This document shows, piece after piece, positions 1 to 11,339 of a DNA stretch of 51,420 bases (position 1 is its first letter; every line of letters begins with the position of its first letter). This stretch comes from Suillus spraguei. Lineage: Eukaryota > Basidiomycota > Agaricomycetes > Boletales > Suillaceae. The stretch lies in NCBI GenBank assembly GCA_016800925.1, contig JABCPU010000459.1:1-51420 (forward strand), read 5' to 3'. The position numbers and the translations under genes are program-made. The notes beneath the pieces were generated by a model. That model did no database searches and was not told the origin of the DNA. It worked only from the letters and a program-made list of their open reading frames with translations.

Positions 1-1480
1 TGTGTAAATCAATATCATGGTATTGCCTCACATTGTGCTAATTCTCGGGTGCCGGAGCTCGGGGTTCGGCACTCAACATGTGTAAATCAATATCATGGTA
101 TTGCCTCACATTGGCTAACTCCCGGGTGCCGGAGCTCGGGGTTGCACTCAAAACAATGTGAAAGACCTCATCCACATATTTTATGTGCTGAACCCCGAAC
201 TCCGGCACTCAGGACTCGGGACTTCCCAAGCTCCGGCACCCGGGAGTTAGCACAATGTGAGGCAATACCATGATATTGATTTACACAAGTTGAGTGCCGA
301 TCCCCGAGTGCCGGTGCCGGAGCTCGGGGTTTCGCACTCAACATGTGTAAATCAATATCATGGTATTGCCTCACATTGTGCTAACTCCCGGTGCCGGAGC
401 TCGGGTTCGGCACTCAAAACAATGTGAAAGACCTCAAATCCACATATTTTATGTGCCGAACCCTGAACTCCGGCACCCGGCAATCGGGACTCGGGACTTG
501 GTACTCATAACAATGTGAATGATATCGATCCACATATTTTAACACCAAACCCCAAACCCCGCCACCTGCGAGTTACAACTATGTGAGGCAATACAAAGAT
601 ATTGATTTACACATGTTGAGTGCCGAACCCCGAGCTCCGGCACCTGGGAGTTAGCACAATGTGAGGCAATACCATGATATTGATTTACACATGTTGAGTG
701 CCGAACCCCGAGTGCCGGAGCTCGGGGTTCGGCAGTCAAAACAATGTGAAAGACCTCAATCCACATATTTTATGTGCCAAACCCCGAACTCCGGCACCCG
801 GCACTTGGGACTTGGGACTTGGTACTCATAATGTGAAAGATCTTGATCAACATATTGTCAGTGCTGAACCCTGAACCCTGGCACCCAGCACTCGGGACTC
901 GGGACTCGGGACTCAGAACAATGTGAGGCAATAGACACCTATTGATCCACACATTCTAAGTGCCGAACTCCGAACTCCGAAATCTGGTAGTCTACTATTT
1001 AGGGGTTCGCAGTTCGGTACTCGGGCTTTTGCACTTGAGACCAAAAACAATGTTAGGCAATAAAATGACTTTGATCCACACATTTTTGGTAGATATCTTT
1101 TTCATCTCAAATCTTGAATCTCGAGTGCCGAACCCTGAATCCTGAAATCTGGTAGTCTACAATTTCGGGGTCTGGTCCTCGGGACTCAGACACATGTCAG
1201 GCAACAACAAAACTTTGATCCACACATTTTTGGTAGATGTCTGTTTTGTCTCGAATCTCGAGTTTCTAGTTTCTAGTTTTGGTACTCTGCACCCGCACCC
1301 GGCACTCGGCACTAGATGACTCCACACATGGACTTTAAATCTTTCACCTTGTGTGTTGTGTTTCAGGTGTCCGGGTATCCGGAATTCAGGAAATCTCTAG
1401 TTTGAATCTCCAGTTTCGAGTTCCTGGATTCGGGACTTGGCACCCGGCACCCGGCACCTCAATTATCGATGAATGTCAGA
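1..1480. repeat. Degenerate CTCGG/ACTCGGG repeat field with inverted ~80-bp units
   Basis: No gene is visible here. The stretch is made of diverged copies of an 80-110 bp unit that combines CTCGGGACTCGGGACT-like runs with GCAATACCATGATATTG and AACAATGTGAAAGA boxes. Copies occur in both orientations: forward near 1-140 and 331-410, reverse near 240-330 and 565-725, so 240-410 forms an imperfect palindrome. The same family recurs at 11340-11965 and 13681-14040. Short ORFs across it follow the repeat and are not genes. Confidence 0.8.
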
Positions 1481-1620
1481 CATGATGAATTCAGGTTTTC
1501 GTGCTTCAGGGTTTAGATTTTGGTGGTCGATGGTAGGTATATGCACTCATAGGGTGCATGTATCCTATGTGTTTGATTCTCTGGTGGCTACATCAGCTGT
1601 ACGTCTTTATGATACATATC

Positions 1621-2195
1621 TAGGCCCACCCGTATATGTAATATATTTTACCTCGGCCCACCCATCTATGTAAAATTCCCCCACGTCGGCCCACCCGTCT
1701 ATGCAATAAATATTTTACTGCACCCTCGGCCCACCCATCTATGTAATACACCCCACGTCAGCCTACCCGTATATGTAATATTCTCTCCCCTCAGCCCACC
1801 CGTATATGTAATATTCTCTCACCTCGGCCCACCCGTATATGTAATATTCTCTTACCTCGGCCCACCCGTCTATGCAATAATATTTGCCTTGCATCTCTCT
1901 TCAGCCCAGCTGTCTATAATATCCTACTCTACATACTACCCAGATGGGCCCACCCATCTCTGTCGGGGATGATATCCCCCTGGCCCATCCGTCAACATCA
2001 GAAATCATGTTTCCCTCGGCCCACCCGTCTCTCCCACAAATACAAGTCTCCCGGCCCACCCGTCTCCGTCGGAAATAATTTTCCCCCCGGCCCATCCGTC
2101 AACATCGAGGATATACATAACTCGGCCCATGGTCCGCTGGCCCGTCTTTGACGGGATATTATGTTGGTCGGGTGACCCGTATAGTACGGAGTTTG
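1621..2195 (+). repeat. GGCCCACCCGT(A/C)TATG array, left copy
   Basis: About fifteen variants of a 35-45 bp unit carry the core GGCCCACCCGTCTATG, often followed by TAATAT. The array abuts the broken end of gypsy element A at about 2215. The reverse complement of its inner edge matches the inner edge of the array at 8712-9200, so the two arrays form a long inverted repeat around the head-to-head gypsy pair. No ORF or known transposon protein lies in it. Confidence 0.8.
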
Positions 2196-3113
2196 TCACT
2201 GAAGGGGCTCTGGGATCAACGAGGGCACGGGTTCTTCTTTGTCAGGGGCTTCTTCAATCGAGGTTGAAAGAGTTTTCGGAGGAACGAAGAACTTAGATAA
2301 TTTCGGTACGTTGGTGTTTCGCCCTAGGAGTTCTTCTTCCGGTTTTCTCTTTCCCTGTTTCTGTTCTTCTATTGGCCGCTGCTCAATAGGTTCTTGTCCG
2401 ATCCGATGCTCGGGTTCGGATTCATTCTTGCGCTTTTCCGCACGGGGAATTGGCGATACTGCTCGTGGCAGTTGTACACGTGGAGTAGGTTCTGTAGTAC
2501 GTGGCATTCGTACTTCTGGTTCTGAGTCTTCAGAGATCTCAATAGGGGATGCGATAAAGGGTCTTGGAAGACGGGAATGTTGCCACCTAGTATAATTGAA
2601 GAGTTGAGGCAACCCGTTCTTCTTTCGATCTTTATCCAGATCGATTTCGATTTCGTCTGATTTATCTGTCCATGAAAGGACGAGTGTTTCAGCAGCCCAA
2701 TCTATAATTGGGTTCATTGCTCGTAACCATGGAATTCCAAGGAGAATTTGATCTCTTCTTCCTAGTTTGGTGATGTTGAATTTTCCATACATGGTTCAAT
2801 CATCAATTTTGACCACTAGAAGACAATAGTGTGTGATTGGTCCTCCTTTGATGAGGGTCCCATCTGCCGTAGTAACTCGAAATGGTTCTTTGAGTTTACG
2901 TCGTGTGATTTGATGGAGTTTCACAAACTCTTCTGAGATGAATGTTCCTGCTGCTCCTGAATCGATAACAGCGGTGGTGTCGACAGATTTCAAGCGAGTA
3001 CACGAGTGGAGGGTGATAGGGACACGAAGTTCTTTTCTTTCACCTACAGCGCGTACAAGTCTTAGTATTACATTGGGAGAAACATACGTCGAGTCTTTGT
3101 TTCTCCAAGTCAA
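2196..3113 (-). pseudogene. Gypsy A protease and linker (pol N-terminus), truncated
   Basis: The frame opens with a pol N-terminus and reaches a retropepsin-like active site, VIDSGAAGTFIS, about 50 residues in. It then runs through GIPWLRAMNP and a charged linker rich in Pro, Glu and Lys. An in-frame TGA at 2796-2798 interrupts KIDD-TM, where element C has CGA (Arg). The frame ends where the element is broken, before reverse transcriptase. It overlaps the gag end in the -1 frame. It cannot make a working Pol. The family call is firm from its similarity to elements B and C in this window. Confidence 0.8.
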
Positions 3114-3942
3114 AAATCCTCAACAATCCGTCTCATGGTTTCTTCATCTTCTTCTTCTTTGACTTCGGTTTGTTGAAGCGGGGTCTTCTTCTTTCTGTCA
3201 GGACAATTATGGATGCGGTGTCCTGTCTTTCTGCATCCGAAGCATTGCCCTTTCTTCATGCATTCGGATCTCTCCATGTCGGAGATTCGATCTACGACCA
3301 TTGCATTGGAATCACGGTTCGGAATATACCGTGCATTCCCATAGTTCTTCTTCTTCTGTTGTGGAACATGGCATGTCCTCATGGCGTTAAGCCGATGATG
3401 GGCGTTGTCAATAGCAAGCATTGCAACACAACATCTCTGAATATTTCGGAGACATCTCCCGTATTGAAAAGCTTTGTAAGGATACCCCAGTTAAGACCAT
3501 CTTGGAAGAACTGGATCTTCGTTGCGTTATCGGTGATATGAGCCTTGGCTGCAAGTGCCTCAAAGTCGGCGATGTAGGTGTGGAGATCTCCAGTTCCTTG
3601 CTTGAGGTCTCTAAGGCGTGTGAGCGCGGTCATTCTAGTATCCACTGGTTCGAATGCTTCTTTGAAGCTCTTCATAAAATCCACCATCGTCCCATAACCA
3701 ACTTTTTGTCCTGATGTGTCGGTAGATTGGGCGTGTTCAAGGAATTGTTCCTTCCATGACTTGGCATTCTTTTCGGTCATGAAGGATGTTATGTAGATGA
3801 TCTTCTGCTTGTCGGTGGTGTAAAGCTTTTCATTGATGTCAAAGTGCAAGTTGCACGACTGGATAAACTCGCGAGAGTTATCGCGATCTCCATCAAAACC
3901 AATCGGTTGACCGATCTTGTATTCGAATTCTTTGGTCGACAT
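3110..3942 (-). pseudogene. Gypsy A Gag (capsid and zinc knuckle), one frameshift
   Basis: Gag is the capsid/nucleocapsid precursor of the retroelement. The first part (3942 to ~3421) carries a retrotransposon-gag domain with motifs such as TSFMTEKNAKSWKEQF and YIADFEALAAKA. A frameshift near 3420 moves the reading frame. The second part (to 3110) holds a single CCHC knuckle, CFGCRKTGHRIHNC, spaced C-x2-C-x4-H-x4-C. It ends in EDF-stop at a run of five T, the same site as in B and C. Only the one frameshift disables it, so this is a fairly young copy. Confidence 0.85.
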
Positions 3943-4139
3943 GGTTGATGATTCTTCTGATGAGTTATACTTTCTCGTGCCTACACGCGCTGTCTTGCTG
4001 TCCGTCAGGGCTTTCTTCTGTCAGAGGACTTCTCTTGACAATCTGCTCAGCATACGCGTACGCTAGTCTGCTGATCTAAGCGATCGGGGTTCAGGGTCGA
4101 AGACTGGATAGTCGACGATCAAAATGGACTTTAATCTTT

Positions 4140-4610
4140 TGTTACGAACTGGGGTGGCGTCACCAGCGACAGTGAAAAGACACAGGCAGTCTGCTGGGAG
4201 TTCTTACAATGTCCAGAAAAGGACAAGGTGAAAGTACAAGGAACGCGTTCCGAGTACGATCAAGGGTTCAGCCTCAAAGACAAGTCTAAGAGGTATCCGC
4301 GAGAATAGAGACTAAGGCTAAGGAGTGCTTAGACTTAGAGACATTCAAGACGACTTAGGTTGGAGACCTAAGCGAAGGAGATTCCAGGTAAAACCCAGTA
4401 AGATTAAAGTAGCGAATCTACTACTGTACACTGTGCTTAAATAGGCCAATATGTGCGCACAGACCAAGAGAGCGTGAGAACGTAAGTGCGTATCCAAAGG
4501 AGGAAGGCAACTATAGTACAGATGCGTTGAGCATATGAGTCAGAGTCATGTTACGTAATATACAAGGTAAATGAAGTAGAAAATGAATAGGGGCACGTAC
4601 GGTTGTAACA
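4140..4610 (-). repeat. 5' LTR of gypsy A (471 bp, subfamily I)
   Basis: The LTR is bounded by TGTTAC...GTAACA and is the 5' LTR of element A, read leftward. In its sense direction it contains a TATTTAAG TATA-like box in GGCCTATTTAAGCAC. Its U3 carries ATTTACCTTGTATATTACG, shared with the 5' LTR of element C but not with the solo LTR or the 3' LTR of C. Its right end meets a truncated LTR of opposite orientation with no gap. Confidence 0.9.
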
Positions 4611-4769
4611 GAACCTCTTAGACTTGTCTTTGAGGCTGAACCCTTGATAGTACTCGGAACGCGTTCCTTGTACTCTTACTTTGTCCTCTTCTGGACACTG
4701 TAGAACTTCCCAGCAAACTGTCTGTGTCTTTTCACTGTTGCTGGTGATGCCACCCCAGTTCGTAACAAA
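4611..4769 (+). repeat. Truncated 5' LTR of gypsy B
   Basis: This is the last ~159 bp of an LTR in plus orientation, from CCTCTTAGACTTGTC to GTTCGTAACA, followed by the AAAAGATTAAAGTCCC leader. Its upstream part is gone and the LTR of element A abuts it directly. Together with 4140-4300 it forms an inverted repeat of about 150 bp. The simplest reading is that A inserted into the LTR of B and later lost its own far end. Confidence 0.8.
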
Positions 4770-4903
4770 AGATTAAAGTCCCTTACCAATCATAGACTAT
4801 CCAGTCTTTGACCTTCTCAAGACCTGATAAAGCCCTAATGGACAGCAAGACCGTGCATGTAGGCACCAAGAAAGCACAACTCTCCAGACGATTCATCACT
4901 ATG

Positions 4904-5749
4904 ACTACTGCGGCTACTACCAAATATTTTGAATATAAAATCGGTCTCCCAACTACTTTTGATGGAGATCGCGACAATTCCCTGGAATTCATTCTATCAT
5001 GTAACCTATACTTCAACATCAATGAAAAGTTCTGTACCACCGACAAACAGAAGATCATTTTCATTATGTCCTTCATGACGGAGAAGAATGCCAAATCCTG
5101 GAAAGAACAATTTCTCGTTCATGCTCAATCAGTTGATTCTTTTGGACAGAAAATTGGTTATGGGATGCTGAACGACTTCATGAAAAGTTTCAATGAAGCT
5201 TTTGAACCACTAGATTCTGTAGGAACCGCATTAACGAAGCTCCGGGACCTCAAACAAGGAAGTGGTGATCTCCAAACCTATATCGCTGACTTTGAGGCAC
5301 TTGCAGCTAAGGCTCATATCACCAACGACACAATGAAGATCCAGTTCTTCCAAGACGGCCTTAACTTAGGTATCTCAACCAAACTCTTTGCACCAGGTGA
5401 CGTCTCAGAAGTATTCCACAACATTGTATTGCAATGCGTCTCCATCGATAACTCCCATCAACGTCTTCTGGCATTACAAGCATGTCACGCTCCGCAGAAG
5501 AAGAAGAACTATGGAAATGTGCATTACACACCCAATCGTGATTCAAATGCAATGGTCGTAGATTGAATCTCAGATATGGAAAGATCTGAGTGCATGAAAA
5601 AAGGACAATGCTTCAGATGCAAGAAGACAGGACACCGCATCGGTAACTGTCCTGAAAGGAAGAAGAAGACTCCGCTCCATCAAGCAGAAGTCAAAGAAAT
5701 TCAAGACGAAGAAGACAAAACAGTGAGACAAATTATAGAGGATTTTTAA
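4904..5749 (+). pseudogene. Gypsy B Gag with CCHC knuckle, one TGA
   Basis: The likely start is the ATG at about 4901-4904 (MTTAATTK), matching the gag starts of A and C; the frame is open further upstream without homology. The capsid region has KIIFIMSFMTEKNAKSW and YIADFEALAAKAH. A TGA at 5564-5566 falls in VVD-ISDMERSEC where element C has CGA. Beyond it the frame continues through the knuckle CFRCKKTGHRIGNC and ends EDF-TAA at 5747-5749, again after five T. With that one codon read as Arg the frame is complete. Confidence 0.85.
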
Positions 5750-5754
5750 TTTGG

Positions 5755-6985
5755 AGGAACAAAGATTCAATGTATGTTTCTCCCAATGTATTACTAAGAC
5801 TTGTATGTGCTGTAGGTGAAAGAAAAGAACTTTGTATCCCTATCACCCTTCACTCGCGTACTTGCTTAAAATCCATTGACACTACTGCCGTCATCGACTC
5901 TGGCGCAGCAGGAACATTTATTTCTGAGGAGTTCATGACACTCCATCAAATCACACGCCGAAAACTTAAAACACCATTTTGAGTTACTACAGCAGATGGG
6001 ACTCTTATCAAAGGAGGGCCGATCACGCATTACTGTCTCCTAGTGGTGAAGATTGATGAATGAACCATGTACGGAAAGTTCAATATCACTAAACTTGGAC
6101 AAAGAGATCAAATCCTTCTGGGAATTCCATGGTTACGCGCCATGAACCCAAGTATAGATTGGGCTGCAGAAACACTTGTTCTCCCTCGAACGATGAAATC
6201 AGACAAAATTGAAATCGATGTAGATACTGATCGGAAGAAGAACAGGCTGCCCTCGGCCTTCCATTGCCATCCCAAGAAATGGCAACATTCACAACTTCCG
6301 AGATCCCTCATCGTCTCTCATATTCCTAATGTTCCAAGAGACCCCTGTCTCCTAGTGGTGAAGATTGATGAATGAACCATGTACGGAAAGTTCAATATCA
6401 CTAAACTTGGACAAAGAGATCAAATCCTTCTAAGAATTCCATGGTTACGCGCCATGAACCCAAGTATAGATTGGGCTGCAGAAACACTTGTTCTCCCATG
6501 AACAACAAAGTCTGACGAAATTGAACTCGACTTGGATACAGATCGAAAGAAGAATGAGCTACCCCCAGCTTTTCCTTGCCACGCCAAGAAATGGCAAAAT
6601 TCACGACTTCCGAAACTTGTCATCGCTCCTTCCATTAACATCCCTGATGAACTCGTGATCAACAACACTCCTCCACAAGTAAAACTACCACAGCATTCCC
6701 CATCACCCATTCCTTGAGTGGAGAAACGAAAGAACGAGACAGAACCAGAGTCTCGACCACCCCCATCACAACCCATTGAACAACGACCAGTTGAAGAGCA
6801 ATGACAAGGAAAGCAGAAACCTGACGACAATCTCAGAGGACGAGCTCATAATATTCCAAAGTTAACTAAATATTTCGTGCCACCTAAGTTGTTCACCTCA
6901 TCCGTCAAAGAAATTCCTGATCAGGATGAACCCATAACATCCACAATACCCACCGAAGACGATGAACCATTCAATACAATGCAGG
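5755..6985 (+). pseudogene. Gypsy B protease and linker with internal 312-bp duplication
   Basis: This is the pol N-terminus in one frame, with the protease motif VIDSGAAGTFIS and GIPWLRAMNP. Six in-frame TGA codons are visible, at 5980, 6061, 6373, 6499, 6715 and 6802, and no TAA or TAG. A segment starting CTGTCTCCTAGTGG occurs at 6033 and again at 6345, so the MYGKFNITKLGQ block is present twice. The first ~150 bp of the two copies are nearly identical and the rest differs considerably. Relative to C, a stretch before the RT is deleted, which shifts the frame near 7000. Confidence 0.8.
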
Positions 6986-6989
6986 ATGT

Positions 6990-8711
6990 TTGGCATGCAC
7001 CCTTCCCCCTCCAAAATACAGTAATAAAGCTCAGGAATTTGCCACGGATGAGAAGGAAAAGAAAAAGAAATCCTTCAAAGCATTGGTCCCAAAATATTTG
7101 CACGACTTCGCGGATGTCTTTGCTAAAGATGGTCTGAACAAACTACCCCCCGAACGCCCTGGTATCAACCATCACATCGATACTAAACCCGGTTTTATCC
7201 CTCGTACGTCTAAGGTTTACCCATTGCCGGAAAAAGAACGCGCTGCCATTAAAATGTTCATCGACGAAAATGTTGCGAAAGGCTTCTTTTCAGAATCGAA
7301 ATTGCCTCAAGCTAGTGGCTTCTTCTTCATAGGAAAGAAGAGTGGAGAATTGTGTCCCTGTCAAGATTATCACTACATCAATGATTGGACGGTCAAGAAC
7401 ACTTACCTGCTTCCACTCCCCATTTCTCTTGTCGCACACCTTCACAATGCACAATTCTTTACGAAAATGGATATTCGATCTGGTTACAATAATATTCGCA
7501 TCCATCCTGATGATCGCTGGAAAGCAGCATTTACTACAGAATTCGGCCTCTTTGAACCAAATGTCATGTTCTTTGGCCTTTGCAATTCCCTGGCAACCTT
7601 CCAAGTGTATATGAATCATACCTTCCAGCAAGAAATCAATGAAGGATGGATGGTTATTTACATGGACTATATCCTGATCTTCTCTACAACAATGGCAGAA
7701 CACCGTGAACGGACTAGACAAGTTTTAATGAAAATATGAAACAAACACTTATTCCTGAAACCGGAAAAATGTACCTTCGATGCAGAAGAAGTGGAGTACC
7801 TCGGAATGATAATGCATCCCGGACAAGTCGCTATGGACACTGCCAAAACCAAAGGAATCGCCGAATGGCCAACTCCGAAATCAGTAAAAGATGTCCGGTC
7901 ATTCCTCAGCTTCTGTAACCTCTACCACACATTCATTTCCCATTACTCCGATATCGCACAACCCCTTATCGATCTCACAAAGAAAGATACTCCCTTCCTT
8001 TGGACGACTCAATGTCAGGACACCTTTCAAGACTTCAAGGAACATTTCATCAAACAACCAGTACTCCGTAATCCAGACCCATCCCGGCAATTTGCAGTCG
8101 CAACCGATGCTTCTCTTGTAGCAACTGGAGGTGTCCTATTGCAAACTGACGAAAACGGCATTTACCACCCATGTGCCTACTTGTCTCAGTCATTGAATCC
8201 AGCAGAGCGTAACTATCAAATTTTCGATCGGGAGGTACTTGCTGTTATCCGCGCATTGAATGAATGGCATTACTATCTTGAAGGGAGTGCCCATACTGTC
8301 CTCATCTTCACTGATCACAAAAACCTTCTATACTTCTGTACTGCACAGAAGTTAACATGACGACAAGCTCGCTGGCAATTGACACTGTCACTCTTCAACA
8401 TTGAATTACATCATGTTGCAGGAACTAAACTAGCTGCTCCAGATGCTCTCTCACATCGCCCAGATTATGATGATGGTTCTCATGATAATGAAGACGCTGT
8501 GCTTCTTCCTGATTCCCTATTTGTCCGGCTTATCAACAATGATCTACTTGATGTATTGGCTACTTCTGATCCCTTGGACAACCCTGTATTCAAAATGGCG
8601 TCAGATGCATTAGATGGTGTTTGTCTTCCTCCTATGAAGTCAGCCTTGTCCGATTGGAAGATCAATCGAGATAAGTCACATATTACAGTGAACTATCTCC
8701 GTATTATATGA
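6990..8711 (+). pseudogene. Gypsy B reverse transcriptase and RNase H, inactivated
   Basis: The frame holds RT motifs: [39 protein letters not shown], and the catalytic box as YMDYILIF, where element C has YMDD. The second aspartate has become tyrosine, which should abolish polymerase activity. RNase H follows ([19 protein letters not shown]-like FTDHKNLLYF, then HHVAGTKLAAPDALS). TGA codons at 7737 and 8358 interrupt an otherwise single open frame with no indel. The ORF stops just past the point where homology to C ends. Confidence 0.9.
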
Positions 8712-9200
8712 GTGAACGGACGTGCATAATATCCCATATGATACGGGCCAGCAGACCATGGGCCCATGGTAGAAATATCCTTGTTGATGACGGATGGGCC
8801 AGGAGGAATATTATTCCCGATGATGGCGGGTGGGCCCATGCAAGGAATATGTAGAGTAGATGAGTGGGCTGATGTACATGAATATCTGGTAGACAGATGG
8901 GCTGAGGTAGTTGGATATCATGCAGATGGGTGTATCAAGGTAGATGTGTATCAAATAGACAGGTATGTGAAGAGTACTTGTTATCACATACACGGGTGGG
9001 CCCAGACACATATTAAATTAGATGGGTATTAGATGGGTGGGCCGAGAGTGTTATATAAATATTTATTAGACGGGTGGGCTGAGGGTGTTGTACAGTATAT
9101 TAGATTAGACGGGTGGGCCGAGGGTGGTATAAAATATAGACGGGTGGGCCCATGTGTATGATAATTGTAGACATGACGGAGCTGAGGGAGTTGCATATCA
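8712..9200 (-). repeat. GGCCCACCCGT array, right inverted copy
   Basis: On the plus strand this reads GACGGGTGGGCC(C/G)A, the reverse complement of the left array at 1621-2195. The inner edges also match: TCCGTA, then ATAATATCCC, then CCATGGGCC appear in the same order on both sides. The array starts directly after the breakpoint of element B. No gene is present. Confidence 0.8.
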
Positions 9201-9236
9201 TCTGAATCAGAGGAGGTAATAAATCACAGTTACTGA

Positions 9237-9745
9237 GTTCCTGGAGCAGCAGGTGCTGTCTTGACATGGCCTTTTATGGCACTTAGGTTGTCTTGTAGAA
9301 TGTGGAAAGCAGGGTGTGAGGCTTGTGTTGCCCTACAAGACACCCAGCTCTGACCCCCAAAAATCAGATGAAGCATACCAAGTTCCGAGTTCCAAGACCT
9401 GGGTCTCGACACATAATTCAGTCAATACAAGACACCCAGTTCTGACCCCCGAAATTTGAGTGAAGCATACCAAGTTCTGGGAGCAGCAAGTGATCTCTTG
9501 AAATGGCCTTTATGGCGCTTAGGTTGTCTTGTAGAATGTGGAAAGCGGGGTGCGAGGCTTGTGTTGCCCTACAAGACACCCAGTTATGACCCCCAAAAAT
9601 CAGATGAAGCATACCAAGTTCCGAGTTCCGAGACCCGGGTCTCTGCTTGACATGGCCTTTTATGGTGCTTATGTTGTCTTGTAGAATGTGGACACTGGGG
9701 TGCAAAAGTGGTTGCCCTATGAGATGCCAAGTTCCAAACCCAGGT
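9237..9745 (+). repeat. Tandem ~240-bp repeat, 2.4 copies
   Basis: Copies begin near 9240 and 9479, with a partial third at about 9641. Shared boxes are TTATGGC(A/G)CTTAGGTTGTC, GTTGCCCTACAAGACACC and ACCAAGTTCCGAGTTCC. ORFs on the minus strand across it are short and follow the repeat. I do not recognise the family. Confidence 0.75.
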
Positions 9746-9941
9746 CTCGACAAATGAATATCTGATATCCAGCACACTTCCAATCATCTGGTATTTCATT
9801 GAGCAATGGATGATAATACAGCTTTGAAAACCAACATCATCCAAGGTTCCCTTATCTGATCCTCGCTATCTCCACCCCCTTTAACACCAAAGTCTGGACA
9901 TCCAGCATTCAGCGTCTGATTTCCCAATATCAACTTCCAAC

Positions 9942-11231
9942 ATGAACACTTCTTCCATGTCCACTTGTGACATAAAAATCTGGCCATATACTGAACAAAA
10001 ATTCAATGCAGAGAAGACTGGAGGAGAACCAGTTATACCTTCTCTGAACCTGGACACTGATCTGGTGATGGCGTGTGATCGCTTGGCTGATGTACTCATA
10101 AAGGCATATAAAAATCCCAGTGGGTCTTCCTGCAGATGTTGAAAATGTGTTTGATCATTCAAATTCCTTCATGACAGTTAAGATGCAGATTGATATTGCA
10201 AGATATAGCAAATTGATATTTTCAAAGAACACTGGGCATAATGAGGAGAAAGAGGAGAAGTTGCTTGAGAGGTGTCCTCCTGGCCATGAGGGCACAAAGT
10301 TGGTGGACAAACCTGCCACAATTATCGATGTTTCCGGTACCATCATTGCATGGTACCTCCTGGATGTCCTGACCGAGACCACCCAGGTGCGTAATGTGTA
10401 GATTGTTATTCAATGGATATTGAATATCAAATGGTACCTACAGAAGGAAATCAGGGCGGCCACCGATTTGCTGGGTCCAAGCCTTGAAAAAAGTGTAAAG
10501 GCTGATGGCAATTGGCGATATAATCAAGAATGGCTCAAACAGGGCTCAGAAAATGTTGGGTCAACTCCTGGATGCATCAATTTATCTCCGGCATGGTTTC
10601 AACAGGGCCACGAGGTAGGATGTGATGAGATGGTGATTTCTGGAGTCAAACTCACCAATCCCATAGAATCTGTCAGATCCAGAGGTATCTGCATCATTGA
10701 AGGGACCCTCCTCCAAGAATATCCTCAAAGCTATTGCAAGGCCAGCAGCCATCGCATTGGCAGCACTCAGGGTCATGCGTCCTCAGCAGTACTTTGCAGG
10801 GTTATGAGCCTTGTCACACCTTGGAGATAAGGCACTGAGCAAGGAACTGCCACAGGTGCCAGAGACCCTGCAGTACTGGGCATCCATGTGTAACACCCTC
10901 TCCATCATTTCCAATTGGGAAACCCCCAATCATCGAGACTATTTATCGATTCCTGAATGCTTCAATGTTCTCACCACTGGGGAACTATTCTAATGCTCGG
11001 ATGAGTATGCCAAGCCTTCAGCTGGAATTCAGGTATGATTCCATCTGTATGATTGCATTTTCGGGAAGAATGGTGAGACATGGGGTTGATGGAGTGGAAG
11101 GGGATCGGATTGCTTGGGCATGGTATATGAGGGATTCTGTGCACATTTATGCCAGGGTTCCCTCATGTGGATGGGCTAGGGTCGAAGGCCGCATACTAAC
11201 TAACCATGGTGTGAAAGATCAAAGAAGTTGA
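9942..11231 (+). pseudogene. TET/JBP-like 2OG-Fe(II) dioxygenase, decayed
   Basis: This resembles the fungal, KDZ-transposon-associated branch of the TET/JBP family, iron- and 2-oxoglutarate-dependent enzymes related to 5-methylcytosine oxidases. Recognisable blocks in order are PATIIDVSGTIIAWYL (~10310), GCINLSPAWFQQGH (~10570), AIALAALRVMRPQQY (~10750), the metal-binding HxD in ETPNHRDYLS (~10930), the distal His in AFSGRMVRHGV (~11060) and WAWYMRDSVH (~11125). A likely intron lies at 10387-10443 (GTGCGT...CTACAG) and perhaps one ends at 10666. Damage is a TGA at 10805-10807 and a frameshift near 10975. The N-terminus (9942-10142) is not recognised. The family call rests on motif memory; no search was run. 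Confidence 0.7.
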
Positions 11232-11339
11232 AAGAGTTGTTACCCATGTTAGTAGCAACACACGAACACCATGTACCAATTAGAGCATCAACAGTTCTGG
11301 AACTCAAGTCAGAAGTCGAGTTCCATGAATTGAGTCCCT

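Larger units (their letters stand above)
2196..4610 (-). mobile_element. Gypsy element A, 5' LTR plus gag and start of pol, truncated
   Basis: This is the left half of a Ty3/gypsy retrotransposon reading leftward. It has a 5' LTR at 4140-4610, a leader that begins AAAAGATTAAAGTCC, gag, protease and the linker after it. Homology to element C stops at about 2215 (matching C near 23434) and is replaced by the GGCCCACCCGT array. RT, RNase H, integrase and the 3' LTR are missing. Gag and protease are nearly the same as in element C, so A and C are close relatives, and B is more distant. Confidence 0.85.
4611..8711 (+). mobile_element. Gypsy element B, decayed, integrase and 3' LTR missing
   Basis: This is an older Ty3/gypsy copy: partial LTR, gag, protease, linker, RT and RNase H, stopping at about 8690 just after the sequence equivalent to C 25307. 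The integrase, chromodomain and 3' LTR are missing and the inverted GGCCCACCCGT array follows. Protein identity to C is clear but the DNA is much more diverged than between A and C. Decay is mostly by in-frame TGA codons at CGA positions (nine by my count), not by indels. Confidence 0.85.

Noticed and set aside
1621..2195. CRISPR-like array (short repeats with spacers)
   Set aside because: Repeats and spacers both drift, the spacing is irregular, and the DNA is clearly from a eukaryotic nucleus.
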